A model generated the notes under the pieces. That model did not search any database and was not told where the DNA came from. It saw nothing but the letters and a program-made list of their open reading frames with translations. This document shows, piece after piece, positions 1 through 6,689 of a DNA stretch of 10,197 nucleotides (position 1 is the first letter of the stretch; every line of letters starts with the position of its first letter). Position numbers and translations under genes: made by a program. The stretch comes from Cytophagales bacterium (GTDB lineage: Bacteria; Bacteroidota; Bacteroidia; Cytophagales; Cyclobacteriaceae): assembly GCA_027317105.1 (NCBI GenBank), contig DAHVFH010000100.1, positions 1-10,197 on the forward strand, written 5' to 3'.

Positions 1-1
1 G

Positions 2-823
2 GATAATAGCAAAGCTGTATTTTTTTATTCTGCGGATGAACGGGTAGACTTTCGGGAACTGATTAAAATCCTTGCCGGTGAATTTAGAGTGCGGGTAGAA
101 ATGCGCCAGATTAGTCTGCGGCAAGAGGCGGGGCGCATTGGGGGAATTGGCGTTTGTGGCCGTGAGCTTTGCTGCTCTACTTGGCTCAGCGACTTTAAAA
201 ATGTAGCCACCAGTGCGGCACGCTATCAAAACTTATCGCTCAACCCGAGCAAGCTCTCCGGGCAGTGCGGCCGGTTAAAGTGTTGCCTAAATTATGAATT
301 GGAAACTTACATGGATGCATTGAAGTACATCCCTGACATTGAAGCGCCTCTGCTCACGGAGAAAGGCGAAGCCAAACTTCAAAAGACCGACATCTTTCGA
401 AAGATCATGTGGTTTGCTTTCAAAGATGAAAATAATTGGTATGCCCTGAATGTCGATCGCGTCAATGAAATTTTGGAGTTGAATCGGCAAGGGAAAAAAC
501 CGGCAAGCCTTGTGTTAAATGAAGTGGAAGTTAAAATTCCAATCGCTACGTTGAACAGTGATTTGGAAACAATGGATAAAAAATTTCAAAACAAGGGAAG
601 AAATAAAAATAAGAATCAAAACCGCGGTAGGAATGACAATCGGGGTAACCGCAATCCTAACCAGCGTAACAATCCTAACCCACCAAACCCCAATTCACCG
701 AACACTAATCGACCAAACCCGAATAGACCGAATCCTAATAAACCGAATCCTAACCGACCGAAGCCCAATAGGCCAAATCCTAACCGACCAAACCCTAATC
801 GACCGAACAACCCCCAAGGATGA
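2..823 (+). CDS. ricT: RicT/YaaT-like PSP1-domain protein, 5' partial
   Basis: The reading frame is open from base 2, so the N-terminus lies outside the window and 273 residues are visible. The PSP1 C-terminal domain shows the family hallmark of two Cys clusters, CGRELCC (codons from 155 to 175) and CGRLKCC (266 to 286), joined by the conserved NLSLNPSKLSGQ segment. In Bacillus subtilis the homologue RicT (YaaT) binds Fe-S clusters with RicA and RicF and acts on RNase Y-dependent mRNA processing. Whether that role holds in Bacteroidota is not known to me. After the domain, about 80 residues (from base 570) are low-complexity: first Lys/Asn/Arg-rich, then tandem Pro-Asn-Pro-Asn-Arg units. This basic, disordered tail might bind RNA, but that is inference. 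The stop codon overlaps the start of gldH (ATGA), so the two are almost certainly co-transcribed. Identity is firm; the function in this phylum is not. Confidence 0.9.
   Translation, partial: DNSKAVFFYSADERVDFRELIKILAGEFRVRVEMRQISLRQEAGRIGGIGVCGRELCCSTWLSDFKNVATSAARYQNLSLNPSKLSGQCGRLKCCLNYELETYMDALKYIPDIEAPLLTEKGEAKLQKTDIFRKIMWFAFKDENNWYALNVDRVNEILELNRQGKKPASLVLNEVEVKIPIATLNSDLETMDKKFQNKGRNKNKNQNRGRNDNRGNRNPNQRNNPNPPNPNSPNTNRPNPNRPNPNKPNPNRPKPNRPNPNRPNPNRPNNPQG
683..802 (+). repeat. Eight in-frame 15-bp repeats encoding PNPNR-type units
   Basis: Eight consecutive five-codon units read PNPNS, PNTNR, PNPNR, PNPNK, PNPNR, PKPNR, PNPNR, PNPNR, followed by a partial PNN. Codons vary silently between units (cca/ccg, aac/aat, cga/aga/agg), so the peptide pattern is better kept than the DNA. 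This points to an older expansion under protein-level constraint rather than a fresh slippage event. It forms the end of the low-complexity tail of the RicT-like protein. Confidence 0.9.
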
Positions 824-1302
824 AAAGCCGTGTTCTCATTGTGGTTGCGGCTCTACTGATATTGGTTGGCTGTAATTCAAATAGGGTATTTGAAGACAAC
901 GTTGAGTTCAAGGAAAGGGCATGGCAGATCAATGAGCCTGCACGATTTCAATTTCATATTTCGGATACTACTAAAAAATACAACCTGCTTTTAAATATTC
1001 GTAATTCCCTGAATTATCCCTATGCCCGATTATTTGTGAATTACGAATTGTTAGCGCAAGACAGTGCTTCTCTTGCCAAGAAAATGATTGCCAATTATCT
1101 GTTTGATCAAAAAACTGGAAAGCCTTTTGGCACAAGCGGCATTGGCGACATCTACGATCACCAATTTCCAATTCTCACCAATTATTCTTTTAAGAAAGTA
1201 GGGGAGTATAAAATGAAGCTTCAGCAGTTTATGCGAATGGATACCATCCCTGGAATCATAGCAGTGGGCATTCGTGTAGAAAAAGCCGAAGATAAAAATT
1301 AG
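820..1302 (+). CDS. gldH: Gliding motility lipoprotein GldH
   Basis: A 160-residue lipoprotein, the usual length for GldH. It starts with a lipoprotein signal peptide: basic MKSR, a hydrophobic stretch at about residues 5-16, and a lipobox L-V-G-C with Cys18 as the predicted lipidated residue. The mature part carries the GldH-type sequence around residues 35-75 (FxFxI, then NLLLNIRNSLNYPYARLFV), predicted to be beta-rich. In Flavobacterium johnsoniae, GldH is a lipoprotein required for gliding and belongs to the gene set linked to type IX secretion. Its biochemical activity is unknown, and homologues also occur in non-gliding Bacteroidota. The start overlaps the ricT stop by ATGA, implying translational coupling. 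A PSP1 gene next to gldH is an arrangement I recall from other Bacteroidota. The gene ends 137 bp before a convergent kinase gene. Confidence 0.9.
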   Translation: MKSRVLIVVAALLILVGCNSNRVFEDNVEFKERAWQINEPARFQFHISDTTKKYNLLLNIRNSLNYPYARLFVNYELLAQDSASLAKKMIANYLFDQKTGKPFGTSGIGDIYDHQFPILTNYSFKKVGEYKMKLQQFMRMDTIPGIIAVGIRVEKAEDKN

Positions 1303-1338
1303 TATTTTATCCATCCGCACTGACCACCGATCATTTCG

Positions 1339-1355
1339 GCCTGTGAGACACAGGC
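1339..1355. terminator. Perfect hairpin between convergent gldH and kinase genes
   Basis: GCCTGTG-AGA-CACAGGC forms a perfect 7-bp, GC-rich stem with a three-base loop, 37 bp past the gldH stop in the 137-bp convergent gap. Neither strand has a T-run after it, so it is not a standard intrinsic terminator. It may still mark the transcript end, stabilise the gldH mRNA or be a dispersed repeat. A second, weaker stem (CTTTTC 1414-1419 with GAAAAG 1428-1433) lies just beyond the kinase stop. The rest of the gap shows nothing else. Confidence 0.4.
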
Positions 1356-1439
1356 GGAGGGATTGGGGTAACACAACGTGAAGCAGCTTTTAATTTTCAT
1401 TCATTTAGATCAGCTTTTCACTGAGTCGAAAAGAATTAG

Positions 1440-2432
1440 CTATCCGTTAAATTCAGTCAAAATCTTTTGTACCTCCCCTTTCTTTAGTCGAGGCCCCCAC
1501 TGTCGCACTACATGAGAGGAAGCCAACGAGGCCAGTTTACCTGAGCCAGCAAAACTATGCCCGTGCGTAATGCCATAAAGAAAGGCGCCAGCAAACATAT
1601 CCCCGGCACCGTTGGTATCCACGGCACTTGCTGGGTACGGCTCTATGTTAATGAAGGTGTCACCATCGTACACGATTGCCCCGTTAGAACCTTGCGTAAT
1701 AACAAAACGTTTGGCCACTTGTTTTAATTTTTCGCGTGCGTTCACAATCGACTCGGTGCCGGTGAAAATCATCGCCTCTTCATCGTTACAAAATAATAGA
1801 TCCACACTGGCACCCACGATTTCTTCCATTTGCTTAGAAAAATATTTTACCATGCTGGGGTCAGAGAAGGTGAGGGCCACATCAGTTTTGTTTTTTTCTG
1901 CAATTTTTTTTGTCTCTTTCATCGCCTCAAATCCCTTTGGACTTGATACTAAGTAACCTTCCAGGTAAACGTACTGGGAATTTTTTATCGCAGTTTCATC
2001 CACATGTTCGGGTGCTAAAAAAGAACTGACACCTAAAAATGTATTCATTGTGCGCTGCGCATCTGGTGAAGTCATTACTAAACAACGACCCGAATGACCT
2101 TCGGGACAGTGTTCAAATTTTAAATTGGTATGCACGTCATGATTTTTCAAATCCTCAAGAAAAAATTTACCAAGTTCATCGTGGGCAACCAGGCAGGCGT
2201 AAAAGCTTTTTCCACCAAATTGGTTTAAGGCCACTACCGTGTTGCCCGCAGATCCTCCTCCAGACATCTTACTTTTTTTCATGTCAATAGCGCCCATCAA
2301 ATGAAGTTGACGTTTCTCATCTACGAGCGTCATCACCCCTTTCTCTACTTCATTTTTTTCAAAGAAATCATGATCCACTTCGGTTACAATATCAACAATG
2401 GCATTTCCAATGCCGAATACGTTATACTTCAT
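1440..2432 (-). CDS. PfkB-family carbohydrate/nucleoside kinase, adenosine kinase-like
   Basis: This is a complete 330-residue ribokinase-fold (PfkB) enzyme. It has the N-terminal strand FGIGNAIVDIV (6-16), the substrate-side glycine motif SGGGSAGN (57-64), the NDEEA motif (216-220), and the PfkB signature 2 DTNGAGDMFAGAFL (272-285). Asp278 is the expected catalytic base and the GAG turn its anion hole. Overall pattern and length fit the adenosine kinase-like subgroup, which moves the ATP gamma-phosphate to the 5'-OH of adenosine or a related sugar. Substrate cannot be settled from sequence alone; ribokinase or another sugar kinase remains possible. It is a soluble cytosolic protein with no signal peptide. 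It lies 68 bp downstream of the lytic transglycosylase on the same strand and is probably the last gene of that cluster. I found no consensus promoter in the 68-bp gap. Confidence 0.88.
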   Translation of the reverse strand: MKYNVFGIGNAIVDIVTEVDHDFFEKNEVEKGVMTLVDEKRQLHLMGAIDMKKSKMSGGGSAGNTVVALNQFGGKSFYACLVAHDELGKFFLEDLKNHDVHTNLKFEHCPEGHSGRCLVMTSPDAQRTMNTFLGVSSFLAPEHVDETAIKNSQYVYLEGYLVSSPKGFEAMKETKKIAEKNKTDVALTFSDPSMVKYFSKQMEEIVGASVDLLFCNDEEAMIFTGTESIVNAREKLKQVAKRFVITQGSNGAIVYDGDTFINIEPYPASAVDTNGAGDMFAGAFLYGITHGHSFAGSGKLASLASSHVVRQWGPRLKKGEVQKILTEFNG

Positions 2433-2500
2433 GTGTTTTCAATTTAGGAGTGGCTTAAAAATTAAGATTAACAATAGTGGTAGGTATTATCACATCGAAT

Positions 2501-3940
2501 TTAGCCAACAATCAATTTTTGTCCTGGCTTAAGCCTGCTTCCTTTAAGATTATTGAGGCTTTTTAATTTTTCGATCGTAATGCCGGGAAGTTTTTTCGAA
2601 ATATCCCAAAGCGTATCGCCAGGCTGTACAATGTACATCTTGGAATCGTCAGAAGGCTCTGCAGCAGAGGAAGCAGAGGTTGTATTAACGATTGAGGGAA
2701 TGGGTTTAGCAACATAATTTGGTGTTATCCAAATGGTCAATCGCTGGCCCGTACGGATCATATTTCCATTCAGATTATTCCACTCTTTGAGGTTGCTTAC
2801 ACTCACGGCAAAGCGTTGAGCAATAAGACTTAAGGCATCACCATATTGAACGTAATAAACATCTCGCTCACGTCCGTAAGTATTATTTGACATTGCTTTG
2901 GCCACTGCTTCGAATTCTTTCTCTCCGGCAGCCACTGAATCTAAAATTTCTTTTCTGTTAAAGGCCAAGATTTCCTTTGCTCTATGGGGTATCCTAATCG
3001 TGCGAACTTTGTCATCAGCCGGGACAACATTCCTTTTAAAGTGGGGATTTAAAAACTGCAGGTCCTCCGGACATATTCCCGTAAGGTTTGCAAACGTTTC
3101 AAAGTGAAAAAACCGATCGACAGTTAAGGTGTCATGAGGACTAAATTTTTCGCGCGCACTTTCATAAATGTTGTGCTCTTCAGCATAATTCACGGCATAG
3201 ATCACCGCAATAAACTGAGGTACGTAGGATCGCGTTTCACGCGGCAGATAAGGATAGATTTCCCAAAATGTTTTTTTGTAACCCGATCTCCGAATGGCCC
3301 TTTTTACTGTGCCAGGCCCTGAATTGTAAGCGGCTAATGCCAAATGCCAATCGTGAAAGATAGAATACAATTGACCTAGGTAATGACAAGCTGCATCCGT
3401 AGCTTTTTCTGGGTTCATTCGATCATCAGTAAACCAATCACTCCTCAAGCTAAAATACCTGCCTGTGCTAGACATGAATTGCCACAAACCTACTGCCCGA
3501 GCAACGGAAATGGCTTTGGGGTTAAGGCCGGATTCTATTATAGATAGATATTTTAGTTCTTCGGGTAGGTTATTTTCCTTCAGTTTTTTCTCAAATAAAG
3601 GGAAATACAAGTCCTTCCTCCGTAAGGTCATGCGGATGTATTCGCGGTCGCGTACTGTAAAATAGTCGATGAAACCGTGAACCTTGCTATTGTAAGTCAA
3701 TTCAATAGTTTGCTGAAGGCATCCCAGCCTATCGGCAATTAGCTCGGGAGATTCATCCGCTGGAATGTATTCTAAATCCGAGGGAAGGCTTACCAGTTCA
3801 GTTTTGACGGTATCCTTCAAGACCAAAGAGTCAATCACCAGATTTTGTGAGATTACAAGCGTATCCTTTTCAAGGACAGACTGTGCCGTACTTTGCCCGA
3901 AACCCAATCCTAATAAAAAAAGAAGCGTAACCTTTTTCAT
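2501..3940 (-). CDS. mltD: MltD-type membrane-bound/periplasmic lytic murein transglycosylase with two LysM domains
   Basis: A 479-residue exported enzyme cleaving the MurNAc-GlcNAc bond of peptidoglycan to give 1,6-anhydro ends. Residues 1-19 form a signal peptide with likely cleavage at STA|Q. A goose-type SLT domain spans roughly 110-250: the catalytic Glu136 sits in IIESGLNP, followed by GLWQFM (151-156) and LALAAYNSGPGTVKRA (200-215). Two LysM peptidoglycan-binding domains follow at about 361-404 (YYVQYGDALSLIAQRF) and 435-478 (MYIVQPGDTLWDISKK), joined by a Ser/Ala/Pro linker. This SLT-LysM-LysM order is the MltD architecture. Unlike E. coli MltD there is no lipobox, so the enzyme is probably soluble in the periplasm. 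The ATG overlaps the gatA stop by 4 bp, so translation is probably coupled. Family call is firm; exact orthology to E. coli MltD is less so. Confidence 0.92.
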   Translation of the reverse strand: MKKVTLLFLLGLGFGQSTAQSVLEKDTLVISQNLVIDSLVLKDTVKTELVSLPSDLEYIPADESPELIADRLGCLQQTIELTYNSKVHGFIDYFTVRDREYIRMTLRRKDLYFPLFEKKLKENNLPEELKYLSIIESGLNPKAISVARAVGLWQFMSSTGRYFSLRSDWFTDDRMNPEKATDAACHYLGQLYSIFHDWHLALAAYNSGPGTVKRAIRRSGYKKTFWEIYPYLPRETRSYVPQFIAVIYAVNYAEEHNIYESAREKFSPHDTLTVDRFFHFETFANLTGICPEDLQFLNPHFKRNVVPADDKVRTIRIPHRAKEILAFNRKEILDSVAAGEKEFEAVAKAMSNNTYGRERDVYYVQYGDALSLIAQRFAVSVSNLKEWNNLNGNMIRTGQRLTIWITPNYVAKPIPSIVNTTSASSAAEPSDDSKMYIVQPGDTLWDISKKLPGITIEKLKSLNNLKGSRLKPGQKLIVG

Positions 3941-5364
3941 TTCATTTTCAAAACTTGATCAGAAAACTGTAGTAATTTACTTTCCTCAAAATCATCAGCC
4001 ACTAGTTGCAACCCAATCGGCAGCCCCAGTTCATCTTTCCCGCAAGGAATTGAAATAGCTGGAACACCGGCCACATTAGCTTGAACGGAAAATAAGTCTG
4101 CAAGATACATCGAAACGGGATTATCAGAATGCCTCCCCAATTTGAAGGCGGTTGTTGGCGCAGTGGGCATCAGGATGAAGTCGTATTCTTTAAAGATTGC
4201 TTTTATTTGGTTTCGAATTAACGTTCTGACTTGTTGTGCCTTGGCATAATACGCATCGTAGTAACTCGCACTCAAAACAAAAGTGCCTAATAAAATCCTA
4301 CGTTGTACTTCCTTACCAAAACCTTCACTTCTTGTTTTTTTATAAAGAGAAGTCACATCATTAATATTCTTACTTCGGTATCCATATCGAACGCCATCGT
4401 AGCGCGATAAATTAGAACTGGCTTCGGCCGTAGCTAAAATATAATATGTTGGCAACACATATTCATTCAGTGGAAAATCAATGGCGTTAACGGTATGCCC
4501 TTTCGCTTTTAGCTGCTGAATTTTTTCAAGGATCGCGTCCTTGATTTCTGGCTGCAAAGCGTTGTTTTCGATCGTATCGTTCATATATGCGATCTTGAAT
4601 TTTCTTTCTGTTGCACTTCTCATTTCTTTCGAATAGGAAGGCACTTCTCTTCTTGATACGGTACTGTCAAATTCATCAGCTCCGGCAATGACCTCGAGCA
4701 CTAAGCCAATGTCATCCATGTGCTTTGAGATAATTCCGATGCAATCAAAGGATGATGCATAGGCGGCTAATCCATAACGGGAAATACGAGAGTAGGTAGG
4801 CTTCAATCCAATGAGTCCGCAAAATGAAGCGGGCTGACGAACTGACCCACCCGTATCGGTACCCAAAGACACTTGGCACATTCCGGCCTGAACGGATACA
4901 GCAGAGCCACCCGAAGAGCCACCCGAAACCCTTGAAGGATCCAGGTCATTTCGTACAGGCCCGAAAGCGGAATTTTCATTGGAAGAGCCCATGCCAAATT
5001 CGTCACAATTTTGTCGCCCGATAATTATTGCATCTTCGTCTAGTAAACGTTGAACAGCGGTAGCGCTATATTGAGAAATAAACCCATCGAGAATTTTGCT
5101 GCCTCCTTGCAAAGGATGGTCTTTATAACAAAGGAGATCTTTTATGCCAATAACGAGACCAGCGAGTCTTCCGGCCGTGCCTTTATTGATTTTTTTGTCA
5201 ACTTCATTTGCTCGTTGCAAAGCCTGATCCTGATACACTCCTAAAAAAGCATTGAGCTCTTTCTTCTGTTCGATAACACTCAGGTGAGCTTGCACGATCC
5301 TCATGCAAGTAAGTTCTTTACTATCGAGAGAATGACGGATTTGAGAGTAGCTTAGCGACTCCAA
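3937..5364 (-). CDS. gatA: Asp-tRNA(Asn)/Glu-tRNA(Gln) amidotransferase subunit A
   Basis: A full-length 475-residue amidase-signature protein, the normal length for GatA. It hydrolyses glutamine to supply ammonia to GatB, which amidates misacylated Glu-tRNA(Gln) and/or Asp-tRNA(Asn) in the cytosolic GatCAB complex. The Ser-cisSer-Lys triad is visible: Lys75 in VIGIKD, Ser150 in the GGSSGGSA loop and Ser174 in GTDTGGSVRQP. These match the spacing of Staphylococcus aureus GatA (79/154/178). The substrate-side segment FGMGSSNENSAFGP (123-136) and the C-terminal VPAISIPCG and LPIGLQLVA motifs are also present. gatB and gatC are not in the window and must be elsewhere. The gene lies 6 bp after tatA and overlaps the transglycosylase start, so it sits mid-operon. 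A stand-alone amidase is a less likely alternative given the close GatA match. Confidence 0.95.
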   Translation of the reverse strand: MESLSYSQIRHSLDSKELTCMRIVQAHLSVIEQKKELNAFLGVYQDQALQRANEVDKKINKGTAGRLAGLVIGIKDLLCYKDHPLQGGSKILDGFISQYSATAVQRLLDEDAIIIGRQNCDEFGMGSSNENSAFGPVRNDLDPSRVSGGSSGGSAVSVQAGMCQVSLGTDTGGSVRQPASFCGLIGLKPTYSRISRYGLAAYASSFDCIGIISKHMDDIGLVLEVIAGADEFDSTVSRREVPSYSKEMRSATERKFKIAYMNDTIENNALQPEIKDAILEKIQQLKAKGHTVNAIDFPLNEYVLPTYYILATAEASSNLSRYDGVRYGYRSKNINDVTSLYKKTRSEGFGKEVQRRILLGTFVLSASYYDAYYAKAQQVRTLIRNQIKAIFKEYDFILMPTAPTTAFKLGRHSDNPVSMYLADLFSVQANVAGVPAISIPCGKDELGLPIGLQLVADDFEESKLLQFSDQVLKMK

Positions 5365-5370
5365 AGGGGA

Positions 5371-5580
5371 TTACTTCTCGTCAATCTTGGGCACTTCTTT
5401 GCCGGCCTCATCCACTTCCTTCTTCACGTCTTTCACGGCATCTTTAAATTCGCGGATGCCTTTGCCAAGACCTTTGGCAAATTCTGGAATTTTTTTGGCG
5501 CCAAAGAAAACAAGTACAAATAAGCCGATCACTACCCACTCGCCCATCCCGGGCATTCCTATTAAAAGGATTGCGTTCAT
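5371..5580 (-). CDS. tatA: Sec-independent protein translocase subunit TatA/TatE
   Basis: A 69-residue protein with the classic TatA layout. It has a short periplasmic N-terminus, one transmembrane helix (about 15-27, EWVVIGLFVLVFFG), a hinge FGAKKIPE (26-33), and an amphipathic helix (about 34-48) containing the conserved Phe45 in IREFKDA. A charged Lys/Glu-rich tail ends in KIDEK. It oligomerises with TatC to move folded twin-arginine proteins across the inner membrane. Glu14 sits at the start of the membrane helix, where E. coli TatA has a functionally important polar residue. TatB is distinguished by a longer tail and a GPERLP-type hinge, so TatA/E is the better call. No tatC is visible. 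It heads the cluster with gatA 6 bp downstream. Confidence 0.93.
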   Translation of the reverse strand: MNAILLIGMPGMGEWVVIGLFVLVFFGAKKIPEFAKGLGKGIREFKDAVKDVKKEVDEAGKEVPKIDEK

Positions 5581-5604
5581 AATAGTATAATTAAGATAAG
5601 ACTG

Positions 5605-5638
5605 TAAAATTAAGGAATTATTTTGTCAATATCGACAA
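5605..5638 (-). promoter_or_regulatory. Weak Bacteroidota-type promoter candidate for tatA cluster
   Basis: On the minus strand TTG (5638-5636) is followed after 23 nt by TAATTTTA (5612-5605), a 7/8 match to TAnnTTTG at the upper limit of usual spacing. It would start transcription about 18 nt before the tatA ATG. It overlaps an imperfect inverted repeat (5614-5642: GGAATT...TTGTC, loop AATATC, GACAATTCC) that could be an operator or the 3' stem of the upstream RidA-family transcript. Both readings are tentative. Confidence 0.25.
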
Positions 5639-5672
5639 TTCCTAACGTTGATGATTTTGGCGATCGGGACAT

Positions 5673-6197
5673 TTAATCCTCAATTTCTACTATCATTTCG
5701 ATCTCCACAGCGATATTTGATGGGAGCATGTACATGCCCACGGCTGAACGAGCGTGTTTCCCCTTTTCTCCGAAAAGGCTGACCATTAGATCAGAAAACC
5801 CGTTTATCACTTTGGGTTGATCGGTAAATCCTTCCGAGCAATTGACCATGCCAAATACTTTGATAATTCGTTTAACTTTATTTAAATCACCAATTTCTCC
5901 TTTTAGGGTAGAAAGCAACGCTATTCCAGTTTGTTTGGCCGCCTCATAGCCTTGTTCTAATGTTAAATCTTTACCAACCTTACCGGTGATGTTACTATTA
6001 TCTGCTCTGGTTGGTCCATGCCCTGCAAAATATAATAAGTTTCCAGTACGAACTACTTTCACATACGTGCCCATTGGTTTAGTGGGAGGATAAAGCTCAA
6101 TACCAAGTTCTTTCAGTTTTTTATCAAAATCGATTTTTTGTGCTTTTACCTGAAGTACAAAGCCCACGATTATTGCGGAGAGGATATACTTTCTCAT
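5673..6197 (-). CDS. Exported RidA/YjgF/UK114-family protein
   Basis: A 174-residue protein: an N-terminal signal peptide (1-19, cleavage likely at VKA|Q) in front of a complete Rid-fold domain. Landmarks are LGIELYPPTKPMGTYVKVVRTGNLLYFAGHGP (in parts at 31-62), HARSAVG (148-154) and AVEIEMIVEI (163-172). Arg150 and Glu165 line up with Arg105 and Glu120 of E. coli RidA, the substrate carboxylate and catalytic-water residues. The E. coli Cys107 position is Ala152. The LGIEL..P and RTGNLL pattern fits the UK114-like subgroup 1 rather than RidA itself. Cytosolic RidA deaminates reactive enamine/imine intermediates. An exported member would act in the periplasm, where no such substrate is known, so function is open. 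It follows the unknown exported protein by 11 bp and is separated from tatA by 92 bp. Confidence 0.88.
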   Translation of the reverse strand: MRKYILSAIIVGFVLQVKAQKIDFDKKLKELGIELYPPTKPMGTYVKVVRTGNLLYFAGHGPTRADNSNITGKVGKDLTLEQGYEAAKQTGIALLSTLKGEIGDLNKVKRIIKVFGMVNCSEGFTDQPKVINGFSDLMVSLFGEKGKHARSAVGMYMLPSNIAVEIEMIVEIED

Positions 6198-6208
6198 CTA
6201 TTTGAATT

Positions 6209-6610
6209 TTAGAATTTTCTAGCGAACTGACGCCAAGGGAAAACCAATTTGAGCCCGCGCTTATTTTTGCCCGAAATATCAATAAATCCACTTTCTCCCT
6301 GCAAGTTGCCTTGAATATCCCAATAAAAAAAAGTGCCAAATTTTCCTTTATTATAAGACATAGTGGTAACGGTGGCCGTCCAGAAAAAACTATTTTGCAT
6401 AGGCCAGTTCCATGTTGACAAATTAGTCATCAATGGAGAACCCACTCTGTGATTTCTCGTAGGATCGGCAAGCAGGTGAGGTATAATTGTTTTTGTAGAA
6501 GAAGGAAAAATGGGTTGCTGAAAAGAATAAGGCAATAGACCATCGAGCCGGTGCTGACCTTGCCCTTCTTGCTCGATTAAAATGCATACCATTATAATTA
6601 ATAGTTTCAT
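6209..6610 (-). CDS. Exported small protein of unknown function
   Basis: 133 residues that I do not recognise. The N-terminus MKLLIIMVCILI has a short hydrophobic core (3-12) followed by a Gln/Gly-rich stretch (EQEGQGQ), consistent with a signal peptide though shorter than usual. The body is rich in Trp, Phe and Tyr (W68 region STWNWP, FFWTATVTT, FFYWDIQGN) with alternating polar and aromatic residues, suggesting a small beta structure. The C-terminus is basic (KNKRGLKLVFPWRQFARKF). There are no Cys residues in the mature part and no recognisable catalytic motif. The gene is the first of a pair with the exported RidA-family gene, only 11 bp apart, so they likely share a transcript and a compartment. 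The start shares a 79-bp divergent gap with tag. Coding status rests on length, the export-like N-terminus and the tight spacing. Confidence 0.65.
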   Translation of the reverse strand: MKLLIIMVCILIEQEGQGQHRLDGLLPYSFQQPIFPSSTKTIIPHLLADPTRNHRVGSPLMTNLSTWNWPMQNSFFWTATVTTMSYNKGKFGTFFYWDIQGNLQGESGFIDISGKNKRGLKLVFPWRQFARKF

Positions 6611-6617
6611 CTTGTAA

Positions 6618-6647
6618 TTTTGATCAGGAAGTTACGCAATAAATTTG
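6618..6647 (+). promoter_or_regulatory. Bacteroidota-type promoter candidate for tag
   Basis: TTTTG (6618-6622) and TAAATTTG (6640-6647) are separated by 17 nt. This is an exact TAnnTTTG match with a TTTG-like -33 element at accepted spacing. Initiation near 6654 would give a leader of about 36 nt before the tag ATG at 6690. A second TAnnTTTG match, TAATTTTG (6615-6622), overlaps the -33 element but has no TTG at proper distance upstream. Confidence 0.55.
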
Positions 6648-6689
6648 TTATTTCGAAGGTTCATTGAAACAACTTAGTAATCTTGAAAC

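Noticed and set aside
683..802. Array of short regular repeats that could suggest a CRISPR or minisatellite
   Set aside because: Units are 15 bp without spacers and stay in frame inside the ricT coding region, encoding a PNPNR pattern.
616..810. Gly/Leu/Phe-rich open frame on the minus strand and an Ile/Thr-rich frame at 558-875 on the plus strand
   Set aside because: Both are shadows produced by the 15-bp coding repeats of ricT read in other frames.
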